Below, piece by piece: positions 24,948 through 32,622 of a DNA stretch of 64,000 nt (positions are counted from its first letter, which is position 1; each line of letters starts with the position of its first letter). The stretch covers positions 1 to 64,000 of the forward strand of contig JAFZVF010000104.1 in the NCBI GenBank assembly GCA_017617935.1, given 5' to 3'. This stretch comes from Clostridiales bacterium. GTDB lineage: Bacteria > Bacillota > Clostridia > Saccharofermentanales > Saccharofermentanaceae. A program made the translations under genes and the position numbers. The notes below the pieces were generated by a model. It worked only from the letters and a program-made list of their open reading frames with translations. It searched no databases and was not told the origin of the DNA.

Positions 24948-24976
24948 ATAATACACGTATCTTGCTGTGTTGGCAA
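24948..24976 (-). promoter_or_regulatory. Promoter of the lipoprotein pair
   Basis: TTGCCA (24976-24971) and TATTAT (24953-24948) with a 17-base spacer on the minus strand, giving a leader of about 90 bases before paralog B. Confidence 0.6.
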
Positions 24977-25078
24977 AGATTTTTGATATTGAAAACTGCA
25001 CAAACCGAACGGCTGTTTCTTGGGAACGATTACCGCACCAAGGAAGCGGTCAATCCTTGTGAGAAGCCTGCAGGATGC

Positions 25079-26305
25079 TTACATCCGCAGACCAGACATA
25101 GGAACGATAAGCGAAAAGACGCATTCTTCGCCTTGGTTTGCGCACATGAGGACGTAGATCCTCTTACCGTTTACATCGTTCAAAACTCCATTAAAAGTCG
25201 AAAAACCCGCCGTGCTTCCGCCATGTAAGATCCACTCATCCATCTGCTGCCAGCCGAAGCCGTAATCATCGACGAAATTCATCATCTCATTCATAGATCC
25301 CTCGCTCAGGAGATAACCTCCGAACAAGGCTCTGTGGTACTTAAGAAGATCGACCACGGATGAATGAACGTCGCCACAGCCTTTGCTTGAATTAAACTCG
25401 TTATACCATGCGTTTTTCTTTATCGAAGCCTGAACGTTTCCGTTTTTCATACAAGTCGTATCGGTCATGCCGCAGGGTTTGAAAACGGTCTCTTCCATGA
25501 ATCTGGCGTAAGACATGCCGCTCTTCTTTTCGATGATCTCGGCAAGGAGCGTGTAATTCGTATTCGAATAATCAAACTTTTTGTCCTGCTCAAAGGCGGG
25601 TTTCCTGCAAAACGCCTGTTCCACTATCTTGTCGCCGTACTTATCGAAAAAGCCATTGAAACCCTCTTCTGTGACAAGGCCCATGCCGGCGAGCTCAGAA
25701 CCCGTTTCTTCGCCCCAGAAACCCGCCGGATCATTGACGAAATCGTGAATGCCCGAACGCATGCGCAAAAGGTTCCTGACCGTAATCGGGGCAACCTCGC
25801 TGTAGAAAGGGCATGAACCGTATTCGGGGAAGAAATCGCCCAGCGTATCGTCAAGCTTTATCTTTCCGTCTTCAACAAGCTTCATGATGCATACGGCGGT
25901 CATGGACTTGGTTACGGAACCGATCTCGTACGTCGTATGCGGAGTGACTTCGTTACCGTCCCTGTCCTTAAGACGCGTACCGGAAGCCAGGATGACGTCA
26001 TCATCCGTCGCAATGATTATGGATCCCCTGACACTGACGTTATCCTTTATCTGGTTTCTGAGCTTCCCAAGTTTAACCTTATACTGCTCGTCTTCGTTGA
26101 TCCAGATATTTCCCTCTATATTATTGAGCTTCTTTATCTGTTCATCTACATTGAGAAGTTCCCGGGGAATCTCCCTCTTGGTCTGCTGCGCCGTCTCACT
26201 TGTCGTTGCTTCGTGCTTGGCTTCTGAACAAGACGGCAGACATGATGCCATCATGACGCAGGCAAGCAAAAGGCAAAGCGTTTTTCTGATACGTACGGAT
26301 TTCAT
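25079..26305 (-). CDS. Serine hydrolase lipoprotein, beta-lactamase class C fold
   Basis: A 408-residue exported lipoprotein (lipobox LPSC near residue 26) of the class C beta-lactamase / D-Ala-D-Ala peptidase fold. Catalytic SxxK is SVTK in YEIGSVTKSM (about residue 117) and the YxN motif is YSN in KFDYSNTNYTLLAEI (about 225); near the C-terminus LHGGSTAGF replaces the KTG box. Such proteins may act as esterases, peptidases or true beta-lactamases; the fold does not tell which. The ATG at 26305 starts a proper signal peptide, whereas in-frame sequence upstream adds non-signal residues. It follows the MFS gene by 38 bases and may share its regulated transcript. Confidence 0.88.
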   Translation of the reverse strand: MKSVRIRKTLCLLLACVMMASCLPSCSEAKHEATTSETAQQTKREIPRELLNVDEQIKKLNNIEGNIWINEDEQYKVKLGKLRNQIKDNVSVRGSIIIATDDDVILASGTRLKDRDGNEVTPHTTYEIGSVTKSMTAVCIMKLVEDGKIKLDDTLGDFFPEYGSCPFYSEVAPITVRNLLRMRSGIHDFVNDPAGFWGEETGSELAGMGLVTEEGFNGFFDKYGDKIVEQAFCRKPAFEQDKKFDYSNTNYTLLAEIIEKKSGMSYARFMEETVFKPCGMTDTTCMKNGNVQASIKKNAWYNEFNSSKGCGDVHSSVVDLLKYHRALFGGYLLSEGSMNEMMNFVDDYGFGWQQMDEWILHGGSTAGFSTFNGVLNDVNGKRIYVLMCANQGEECVFSLIVPMSGLRM

Positions 26306-26343
26306 ATAAGTCACCCCGGGTTCGTGATATCTAAATAATAACA

Positions 26344-27642
26344 CTACCCTGAATGATCCAATTCCAGGTACACCGTTTTCCTCATGCGGGTAATACTTAA
26401 CAGGACGCCGGTTATACCAACGATGAAGAATAACACTGCAATTCCTGAACCGCTGCCGGAGCCGAAAAACCTTGAAAGAACACTTTGCACCGGTGACTCT
26501 GTTTTCATAAAAGGTTCGAAAATATAATCGGCCAGATAGCCTGACAGAAGCAGTCCAACAGGATTGGTGCAGTTCTTAAGCGTATCGTGAGCCGAGAACA
26601 CCCTGCCCTGCATTTGGACCGGCACTTTCTCACGAAGGATCACCGTAAGGTTTGCCCCCATGATGACGGCCGCAGTATAACCCATGAAATTGCTGATGCT
26701 CCAGACCGCCGGATGAGCCGAAAGACTCATTACCACTTCGGTAAAACAAATAAACGCACAGGCAAGGAAAATCAATCGGGCCTTTTTCTTTACAGGCTTA
26801 AGCAATGTCATAACTATGCTGCCGATAAGGATTCCGGCAGACGTCGCGACCTGAACCATGCCCAACACCCTTTGATCATTGCCGCTCCTGCCGAGAACAA
26901 AAGGCGCCAGAAGACCGTCGTTTCCTAGTTTTGCCAGCAGATTGACAACTGCAATGAACAAAGTCAGATGAAGTAATGCTTTGTTTTCGCGCAGGAACCC
27001 GATGCCGTCCCTGCAGCTTTTGAGGAACGGCTCGTTCTCGCCATTCCCGCGTGCATTTTCGGGGATCTTGACAAGAAACAGCAGTACAAAAAACGCAACA
27101 GCAAAACTTGCCAGATCGCATATAAGAACAAGTCTCAATCCGCCTGCAACCAAAAGGATGCTTCCGAGTGCAGGTGCAAGAATAGACACTATCGAACCGG
27201 TTATTCCCTGAAGCCCGCCGATCCTTGCGTAATGCTTTTGCGGAACGATCAGGCTTATGGCAACAAAAGATGCGGATTCCTGAAAAGAATTCATGAAACT
27301 GAGAACTATATTGATAAGATAAAGATGCCATATCTCAAGCATCGAACCTGTGTGAAGACCTAACACTATAAGTGAGCCGGTGGCGGCGATCAGATCGGCC
27401 GTCAGCATGATCCGTTTCTTGTTCCTGCGGTCAACATAAGTTCCTGCGATGAATCTGAAAAGTATAGTCGGCAGGAACATGCAAAAAGCAAGCATCGTAA
27501 CGCTTGAGGCCATACCGGTCTTCTGATATGCCCAGATTACCAATGCATAATCGGTCATGGCTGTTCCAAGTTCAGATACGGTCTGTGACAGCCATAAAAG
27601 CAGAAAGCTTTTAAGTTCTTTAATTGTGGATAGTTTATTCAT
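26344..27642 (-). CDS. MFS efflux transporter with leader-peptide control
   Basis: A 432-residue major facilitator with about 12 spans, of the branch containing macrolide-type (Mef) and EntS-like exporters: WLSQTVSELGTAMTDYALVIW in span 1, and the conserved loop GTYVDRRNKKRIML between spans 2 and 3. Likely exports a drug or other small hydrophobic molecule using the proton gradient. The gene is preceded by a leader peptide ORF and competing RNA segments that include its own ribosome site GGGAGC, a layout typical of antibiotic-induced resistance genes, which strengthens the drug-efflux reading. Substrate unknown. Confidence 0.88.
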   Translation of the reverse strand: MNKLSTIKELKSFLLLWLSQTVSELGTAMTDYALVIWAYQKTGMASSVTMLAFCMFLPTILFRFIAGTYVDRRNKKRIMLTADLIAATGSLIVLGLHTGSMLEIWHLYLINIVLSFMNSFQESASFVAISLIVPQKHYARIGGLQGITGSIVSILAPALGSILLVAGGLRLVLICDLASFAVAFFVLLFLVKIPENARGNGENEPFLKSCRDGIGFLRENKALLHLTLFIAVVNLLAKLGNDGLLAPFVLGRSGNDQRVLGMVQVATSAGILIGSIVMTLLKPVKKKARLIFLACAFICFTEVVMSLSAHPAVWSISNFMGYTAAVIMGANLTVILREKVPVQMQGRVFSAHDTLKNCTNPVGLLLSGYLADYIFEPFMKTESPVQSVLSRFFGSGSGSGIAVLFFIVGITGVLLSITRMRKTVYLELDHSG

Positions 27643-27795
27643 AACTTTGCTCCCGGAATAATGATTTGATTATCCTTGCGCAAAGTCTGAGCAGACGATA
27701 CGTTATCAGTTGCTCCGTGAAGGCATCGTCTTTTAGACCTTGCGCGGAGCAATAGCATCTGCTGCTAAAGAAATTCCTCTGTCAGTATGCTCCAT
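27643..27795 (-). promoter_or_regulatory. Candidate translational attenuator of the MFS gene
   Basis: Four short segments on the minus-strand RNA: (1) GGAGCA at 27793-27788, inside the leader's first codons; (2) UUGCUCCG at 27752-27745, inside the leader's late codons; (3) CGGAGCAA at 27717-27710; (4) GGGAGCAA at 27654-27647, the ribosome site of the MFS gene. Segment 2 is complementary to 1 (6 bp), 3 (8 bp) and 4 (7 bp). In addition the leader's last codons (GCGCAAGGUCU) can pair over 11 bases, one a G-U, with AGACUUUGCGC at 27691-27681, and AGACGAU with AUCGUCU inside that stem. A ribosome stalled on the leader would change which pairing of segment 2 is available and so open or close segment 4. 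Confidence 0.6.
27733..27795 (-). CDS. Regulatory leader peptide (20 aa) upstream of MFS gene
   Basis: A 20-codon ORF, beginning MEHTDRGISL and ending APRKV, with an AGAGGA ribosome site nine bases before its ATG. It starts about 42 bases after the predicted transcription start and ends 90 bases before the MFS ATG. Its codons 14-17 contain the segment that is complementary to the MFS ribosome site, so its translation should affect MFS translation. The peptide itself shows no known stalling motif by eye, although the Arg-Lys near its end recalls basic residues in some macrolide stall peptides. Short ORFs arise by chance, so the call rests on the combined layout. Confidence 0.6.
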   Translation of the reverse strand: MEHTDRGISLAADAIAPRKV

Positions 27796-27843
27796 ATATT
27801 TATATCCTCTTATTCAACTTAAAGTTCATAGTCTAACGCCTTC

Positions 27844-27852
27844 ATTGTACCA
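27844..27852 (-). promoter_or_regulatory. Extended -10 promoter of the leader-MFS transcript
   Basis: TGGTACAAT (27852-27844) is an extended -10 element. It predicts a start near 27837 and a leader of about 195 bases. No clear -35. Confidence 0.55.
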
Positions 27853-27980
27853 AATTGCAAACTAATCATATATCGAAGGCATGAAAGCAAAAAGCTTTAC
27901 TGGAAATAAAAATCAAAGATAACTTTATAAGGATCGAATAATCCTTGTGAGCGGACTTCCTCACAAGCATTCAAATGAAT

Positions 27981-28043
27981 AAAACCTCTTCTTGCGATTT
28001 CCGCACAAGCGAAGCGCGGAGGACCTTAGCAAGAGGAGGTTTT
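27981..28043 (-). terminator. Terminator of the tRNA cluster
   Basis: A long hairpin on the minus strand: AAAACCTCCTCTTGC (28043-28029) pairs with GCAAGAAGAGGTTTT (27995-27981) except at one position, followed by a T-rich tail. It lies just after tRNA-Lys. Confidence 0.75.
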
Positions 28044-28052
28044 ATGAATTCT

Positions 28053-28128
28053 TGGTGGCTCACTGGAGGCTCGAACTCCAGACCCCTTGATTAAAAGTCA
28101 AGTGCTCTACCGACTGAGCTAGTGAACC
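28053..28128 (-). tRNA. tRNA-Lys (anticodon TTT)
   Basis: 76-base cloverleaf with encoded CCA. The acceptor GGTTCAC pairs with GTGAGCC (one G-U), the anticodon loop is CTTTTAA within stem TTGA/TCAA, and the T arm contains GGAGTTCGAGCCTCC. Last gene of a three-tRNA transcript. Confidence 0.95.
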
Positions 28129-28131
28129 ATA

Positions 28132-28206
28132 TGGCTGGGGTGGCAGGATTCGGACCTGCGAATGCGGGAGTCAAAGACCCGTGCCTTACCCCTTGGCTAC
28201 ACCCCA
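28132..28206 (-). tRNA. tRNA-Gln (anticodon TTG)
   Basis: 75-base cloverleaf with encoded CCA: acceptor TGGGGTG/CACCCCA, D stem GCC/GGC, anticodon loop CTTTGAC, T arm with GTCCGAATC. The last pair of the anticodon stem (31-39) reads T-T rather than a Watson-Crick pair. Three bases from tRNA-Lys. Confidence 0.92.
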
Positions 28207-28231
28207 GTGAGGGGAGCACGAAAAGAAAAAA

Positions 28232-28309
28232 TGGGGTGGGATATGGGATTCGAACCCATGATTTCTAGTGCCACAAACTAGCGCTCTAACCAGCTGAACT
28301 AATCCCACC
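28232..28309 (-). tRNA. tRNA-His (anticodon GTG)
   Basis: Cloverleaf with encoded CCA and discriminator C73: acceptor GTGGGAT/ATCCCAC, anticodon loop TTTGTGG, T arm GGGTTCGAATCCC. The base before the acceptor is G, supplying the extra G-1 that histidyl-tRNA synthetase needs. First of the three tRNAs. Confidence 0.95.
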
Positions 28310-28328
28310 ATGTTTTTCGTGCCTTGAA

Positions 28329-28357
28329 ATTATAAATGTAAGCCCTATTCAAGTCAA
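28329..28357 (-). promoter_or_regulatory. Promoter of the Lys-Gln-His tRNA transcript
   Basis: TTGACT (28357-28352) and TATAAT (28334-28329) with a 17-base spacer, about 13 bases before the expected start upstream of tRNA-His. Near-consensus, as usual for tRNA promoters. Confidence 0.85.
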
Positions 28358-28366
28358 GCAGATTTA

Positions 28367-28396
28367 TTGCTAACCATGCCTTACTTGTACTATAAT
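28367..28396 (+). promoter_or_regulatory. Promoter of argJ
   Basis: TTGCTA (28367-28372) and TATAAT (28391-28396) with an 18-base spacer on the plus strand, giving a leader of about 25 bases with AAGGAAG as ribosome site. Divergent from the tRNA promoter about 30 bases away. Confidence 0.7.
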
Positions 28397-28427
28397 CTGC
28401 AAGATAAATATATAAGGAAGTGTCACC

Positions 28428-29666
28428 ATGGATAACGAAAACATCGAATCTTACATAACAATGCCTTCCGGCTTCAAAGCAGCCGGCGTTGCTTGCGGCC
28501 TCAAGACCGATATGGGCAATTCCGGCCCCATGGATCTTCTGGACCTCAATATGGTCGAGTCAGACGTCCCCGCAGTAGTTGCAGGCGTTTACACGAAGAA
28601 CCTCATCAAGGGACACTCCCTTCAGCGTACGATCCGCGTTATCGATACCGGCGTAAAGGTCCGCGCCCTGGTAGTCAACTCCAAGAATGCCAACGCGTGC
28701 GTTGGCCCCAAGGGTTATCACGATGCGGTTGCCATAGCCGAAGCTGCCGCTAAGGAGCTCGGATGCACTCCTGACGAAGTCCTCACGGCTTCAACGGGCA
28801 CGATCGGAATCCGTCTCAACACGGAAAAGGTCATTTCCGCCATCCCCAAGCTCGTCTCTTCCCTTGCAACTGACCCTGAGTCTGCTCACAGAGCCGAGAA
28901 GGCCATGATGACCACAGATACAGTTCCGAAGGAAGTTTCCGCCAAGCTTACGCTCTCAGGAGGCAAGGAGATCACTATCGCAGGCATGGCAAAGGGTTCA
29001 GGCATGATCTGCCCTAATCTGGGAACAATGATAGTCGTCTTCACCACCGACGCCGCGATTTCTAAGGAACTGCTCCAGCCCATGCTGGTCCGCGCCGTTT
29101 CACACACCTTCAACCGTGTTTCCGTTGACGGCGACACTTCCTGCTGCGATATGGTAGTAGTTCTCGCAAACGGTACATCAGGAGTTTCCATTGCCGAGGA
29201 CAGTGACGATCTCAAGATCTTCGAAGAAGCCCTTACCTCCCTGTCCCTTGATCTTTCCCGCATGATCGCCTCCGACGGCGAGGGCGCTTCAAAGTTCATC
29301 GAAGTCATCTGCCGCGAGGCAAAGACCGCTGAAGACGCAAAGCTCGTTGTTACGGCTGTTGCGAAGTCTCCGCTGGTAAAGACCGCCGTTTTCGGCGAGG
29401 ATGCGAACTGGGGCCGCATCATAACGGCTGCAGGCTACTCCGGAGCTGATTTCGATCCCGACAAGGTCAACATCCGTCTGGCAGGCCTTCTCGTCTGCAA
29501 GGACGGACAGGCTACAGACTATTCCGAGGAAGAAGCATCTGAGCTCGTCAAGCAGCACGACGTCAAGATCGAGATCGACCTCAACCAAGGCGAATTTGAA
29601 GACCGTATGTTCTCATGCGACTTCTCATACGATTACGTAAAGATAAACGGAAGCTACAGGACCTGA
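28428..29666 (+). CDS. argJ: Bifunctional ornithine acetyltransferase / N-acetylglutamate synthase
   Basis: Makes N-acetylglutamate and recycles the acetyl group from N-acetylornithine in arginine synthesis. The 412-residue precursor matches ArgJ over its length (GVYTKNLIKGHS, NSKNANACVG, NWGRIITAAGYSGA). ArgJ cleaves itself to give alpha and beta chains before a nucleophilic Thr in the KGSGMI-PN-[AG]-TM region. Here the site reads PNLGTM instead of the common PNMATM, keeping the Thr but with Gly before it. No other arginine genes adjoin it. It has its own promoter and terminator. No gene for N-acetyltransferase ArgA would be needed if it is truly bifunctional. Confidence 0.95.
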   Translation: MDNENIESYITMPSGFKAAGVACGLKTDMGNSGPMDLLDLNMVESDVPAVVAGVYTKNLIKGHSLQRTIRVIDTGVKVRALVVNSKNANACVGPKGYHDAVAIAEAAAKELGCTPDEVLTASTGTIGIRLNTEKVISAIPKLVSSLATDPESAHRAEKAMMTTDTVPKEVSAKLTLSGGKEITIAGMAKGSGMICPNLGTMIVVFTTDAAISKELLQPMLVRAVSHTFNRVSVDGDTSCCDMVVVLANGTSGVSIAEDSDDLKIFEEALTSLSLDLSRMIASDGEGASKFIEVICREAKTAEDAKLVVTAVAKSPLVKTAVFGEDANWGRIITAAGYSGADFDPDKVNIRLAGLLVCKDGQATDYSEEEASELVKQHDVKIEIDLNQGEFEDRMFSCDFSYDYVKINGSYRT

Positions 29667-29686
29667 GCCTGTAACTTCCGTCTTTT
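29647..29686 (+). terminator. Terminator overlapping the end of argJ
   Basis: A 14-base stem (29647-29660 with 29668-29681, one mismatch) that includes the last argJ codons and stop, followed by CTTTTG. Closes the plus-strand argJ unit against the convergent ABC genes. Confidence 0.7.
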
Positions 29687-29688
29687 GT

Positions 29689-31716
29689 TTACGAAACGAT
29701 CTTATAGTAAGCGTTTGACGTGAGCTTGTATATCGCCGCGTAGAACACCCCGCAGATCAGTACGCAGACCACCGCGCAGTTTATCAGCAGCGGCATGTTG
29801 TCGTGACCGAACAGCAGCAGGAGCTTGTGTATTATCGGCAGTACCGCCGCAAGGTGCATGCACGCAACAACGATCGGGATCAGGAATACCGTGAACATCT
29901 GTGAGTTGATGCTCTTCTTGATGTTCTCTTTTGTCATTCCGACCTTCTGCATGATGCCGAATCTCGACTGATCCTCAAAACCTTCGGAGATCTGCTTGTA
30001 GTAGATGATGAGAACGCAGGATACGAGGAAGATTATGCTCAAAAGGATCCCCAGGAAGAACAGGCCTCCGAAAGTCTCAATGAAATCGTTTCTCTGGTCT
30101 TCCCTGCTGTCACAGTAGTTTATGAAACGATCATCCGAAAGCTCTTCGTGCATGAACTTGTTGAGCTTCTTCCCGAGCTCGATCTGGCGCTCTTTGTCAA
30201 GATCGGTGTCAAAATCGTAGATCCAGTACCAAGCGAGCATGGGCGAACCCGTAGGGTCTTTGTAATCCGCATAAAGAGATGCAACCTTGTCAAGGTCTTC
30301 TACTATAACGTAGATCGTTGACACTACCGAAGTTGCAACCGGATTTCTGAGCCCGTGCTTTGAATTGTCGCCGCTTTTGACCACGCTGAACTCTTCTTTT
30401 CCAATCTGTAAGTCACTGCCTAAAGATATCTTTCCGTCAGTAACCGCCAATACTTTTCCTTCAGGCAGGACCTCATTCTTACCGGTCAGTCTGTTGTAGG
30501 TTTCCAGATTGAAGAAGTAAGCCTGAACGACTTTGTCGTAATCGATGGTGGTGAAGTTTTCAAGAGGGTTTACGTCGAGCTTGAGACAGCCGTTCTCGTA
30601 ATAACCGGTAAGGCAGTAATTGAAGAAAATGGTTTCGTTCTTTATGGCCGCGCCGTATTCCTTTGTTATTTCATCTATTCCGGTTTTTACTCTGCCGAAG
30701 GTCTTAACATATTCCTTGTCGTATCCGTACTTGGACGCATATGCATTGATCTGTCTCGGATAGTGGTTCTGCAAAGTCTCTTCCCTGTTAATGTAAAGTG
30801 CGGACGACGAAGAGATCATGACTAGGATCATGGTGAGAAGGATGCATATCGAAGCAAGGCTCGCGCCGTTCCTCTTCATTCTGTATGCCATCGAAGAAAC
30901 CGATACAAAGTGGTTTGTCTTGTAGTAGTACTTCCTGTTCTTCTGCAGGATCCTGCAAAGCATTACCGAACCTGCGATGAGAACGAGATACGTTCCGATG
31001 ATCGTCAGGATCACTGCTATGAAGAACCATATAAGTGCAGACAGCGGCTGCTGGATCCTGATCGCGATATAGTATCCTGAAGCAAGGATAAGGAAACCCA
31101 GGATCCCTATGACCCAGTTGGCCTTCGGAGGCTTTTCTCCCGCCTTGTCGGCATGGATGAGATTTATCGTGCTCGCAAATCTGACACGCCTTACCGCATT
31201 AAGGAAGATCAGGAAGAAGATAAGGCTGTAAACGATGACGGTAACGGCAATCGAAGAAACCGACAGATTGAATCTGTAGTTCACCTCGGCGGCGATGAGC
31301 TTGGAAAATCCCAGTTCTGCGATCTTTGAAAGGCCAATGCCCACAACGAGGCCACCCGCCATGGCAATAAGCCAGGAGATCAGCGTTTCGAAAAAAATGA
31401 TCCTTCCAAGGTTCCTTCTGTTCATTCCCAAAACGCTGTAAAGACCGAATTCCTTAAGTCTTCCCTTCACAAGCGTTGACTGCGTGTAGAACAAAAATAT
31501 CGTTCCGAAGACTGCCATTATGTACGTTCCGAAACGCAGAAACTCTCTTGCGGTAGTAGCTCCCTCAAAGTTTCTGAGGAGGTCTGAGAATCCGAGCAGG
31601 TGCATGATGTAGAACAATGCGACCATCAGGATGCTGGTGACATAGTACGGAATATAGAGCCGTCCGTTCTTTCTGATTCCGTCGGCTGCTATCTTGGGAT
31701 ATAGACCTGCCTTCAT
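29689..31716 (-). CDS. BceB-like ABC transporter permease (FtsX fold)
   Basis: A 675-residue permease with about ten spans and one large extracellular domain (about residues 315-545) between spans 7 and 8, the arrangement of BceB-type exporters that detoxify cell-wall-active peptides. FtsX/MacB-like segments are visible after span 1 and near the C-terminus (FGIMQKVGMTKENIKKSINS). It overlaps the ATPase gene by four bases (ATGA), so the two are translationally coupled. With the upstream two-component genes and the BceR-type box before the ATPase gene it forms a peptide-sensing and resistance module. The specific peptide is unknown. Confidence 0.9.
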   Translation of the reverse strand: MKAGLYPKIAADGIRKNGRLYIPYYVTSILMVALFYIMHLLGFSDLLRNFEGATTAREFLRFGTYIMAVFGTIFLFYTQSTLVKGRLKEFGLYSVLGMNRRNLGRIIFFETLISWLIAMAGGLVVGIGLSKIAELGFSKLIAAEVNYRFNLSVSSIAVTVIVYSLIFFLIFLNAVRRVRFASTINLIHADKAGEKPPKANWVIGILGFLILASGYYIAIRIQQPLSALIWFFIAVILTIIGTYLVLIAGSVMLCRILQKNRKYYYKTNHFVSVSSMAYRMKRNGASLASICILLTMILVMISSSSALYINREETLQNHYPRQINAYASKYGYDKEYVKTFGRVKTGIDEITKEYGAAIKNETIFFNYCLTGYYENGCLKLDVNPLENFTTIDYDKVVQAYFFNLETYNRLTGKNEVLPEGKVLAVTDGKISLGSDLQIGKEEFSVVKSGDNSKHGLRNPVATSVVSTIYVIVEDLDKVASLYADYKDPTGSPMLAWYWIYDFDTDLDKERQIELGKKLNKFMHEELSDDRFINYCDSREDQRNDFIETFGGLFFLGILLSIIFLVSCVLIIYYKQISEGFEDQSRFGIMQKVGMTKENIKKSINSQMFTVFLIPIVVACMHLAAVLPIIHKLLLLFGHDNMPLLINCAVVCVLICGVFYAAIYKLTSNAYYKIVS

Positions 31717-32477
31717 TTCAGATCACCTCCTTGAGCCAGAAGGTTCAAGGTATCGGAGATCTTCTGATACATCTGCGTATCGGTAGAATCACCCCTGTAG
31801 ATCTGATGGAATATGATGCCGTCCTTGATGAACATGACGCGGGAAGCGTGGCTGGCGGCCTTTGTGGAGTGCGTGACCATGAGTATCGTCTGACCCATCT
31901 TGTTAACTTTGGAAAAGAGTTCCAGAAGTTCGTCGGACGACTTGGAATCAAGCGCACCGGTTGGCTCGTCTGCAAGGATCATCTTCGGGCTCGTGATAAG
32001 CGCTCTGGCAACGGCAGCCCTCTGCTTCTGTCCGCCTGAAACTTCATAAGGGTATTTCTTAAGAATGTCCGTTATGCCAAGAGACGGAGCTATCTGCGAA
32101 AGCCTTTCGCTCATGTCCTGATGTCTTTTACCCGCGAGAACAAGCGGAAGATAGATGTTGTCTTCGATCGTAAACGTATCGAGGAGATTGAAATCCTGGA
32201 ACACATATCCCAAGTTGTCTCTGCGGAACTCCGCGATAGCGGATTCCTTTATCGTTGAAAGATTCATTCCGTCTAAGATGACGGTTCCGGCAGTAGCCTT
32301 ATCCAATGCCGCAAGGATGTTGAGGAGCGTCGTCTTTCCTGATCCCGACTCACCCATGATGGCGACGTACTCGCCTTTTTCCACTGTGAAATTGACGTTC
32401 TTCAGCGCTTCAACCGAAGTGCCTCCGCGGCGTGCCTTATATATTTTCTTTACACCTGTGACTTCAAGCAAACTCAT
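31713..32477 (-). CDS. BceA-like ABC transporter ATPase
   Basis: A 254-residue ATP-binding subunit of the permease next to it. Walker A GESGSGKTT (about residue 38), signature YEVSGGQKQRAAVARAL (about 142), Walker B ILADEPTGALD (about 167) and a downstream His in VTHS. The family is the MacB/LolD/Bce group. A GGAAG ribosome site precedes the ATG, and the promoter region holds a TATACT -10 and a TTACA-N4-TGTCA operator. In Bce modules ATP hydrolysis by this subunit both frees lipid II-cycle targets from peptides and drives signalling through the kinase. Confidence 0.95.
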   Translation of the reverse strand: MSLLEVTGVKKIYKARRGGTSVEALKNVNFTVEKGEYVAIMGESGSGKTTLLNILAALDKATAGTVILDGMNLSTIKESAIAEFRRDNLGYVFQDFNLLDTFTIEDNIYLPLVLAGKRHQDMSERLSQIAPSLGITDILKKYPYEVSGGQKQRAAVARALITSPKMILADEPTGALDSKSSDELLELFSKVNKMGQTILMVTHSTKAASHASRVMFIKDGIIFHQIYRGDSTDTQMYQKISDTLNLLAQGGDLK

Positions 32478-32508
32478 AACTGTACTTCCTTTCGTTTAAG
32501 TCAGCCAC

Positions 32509-32514
32509 AGTATA
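32509..32514 (-). promoter_or_regulatory. -10 box of the ABC operon promoter
   Basis: TATACT on the minus strand, about 32 bases before the ATPase ATG. The matching -35 position (TGGAGC) is poor, which fits a promoter that needs the activator bound just upstream. Confidence 0.5.
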
Positions 32515-32558
32515 GAAAACATGAAAATACCGCTCCATTGAATCTGCTTACCAATTCC

Positions 32559-32572
32559 TTACAAGATTGTCA
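32559..32572 (-). promoter_or_regulatory. Candidate BceR-type response-regulator box
   Basis: TTACA-N4-TGTCA as read on the plus strand, close to the TNACA-N4-TGTAA box known for BceR-like regulators. It also lies inside a second inverted repeat, CAAGAT-N6-ATCTTG (32562-32579). The position, about 25 bases upstream of the -35 area, suits activation of the ABC genes by the regulator encoded at 34863-35543. Confidence 0.6.
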
Positions 32573-32590
32573 CATCTTGAATTATACCAA

Positions 32591-32616
32591 AGAAAAGCTC
32601 CCCTTTCGGGGAGCTT
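32591..32616 (-). terminator. Terminator after the 32623-33450 lipoprotein gene
   Basis: A 9-bp stem (32595-32603 with 32608-32616) and 4-base loop, followed on the minus strand by TTTTCTTTGG. It separates the lipoprotein gene from the ABC operon promoter. Confidence 0.85.
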
Positions 32617-32622
32617 GAAGCG

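Noticed and set aside
27643-28052. Mobile-element remnant between the MFS and tRNA genes
   Set aside because: The gap is explained by a leader region and a tRNA terminator; there are no transposase fragments, target duplications or integrase gene, even though tRNAs are common attachment sites.
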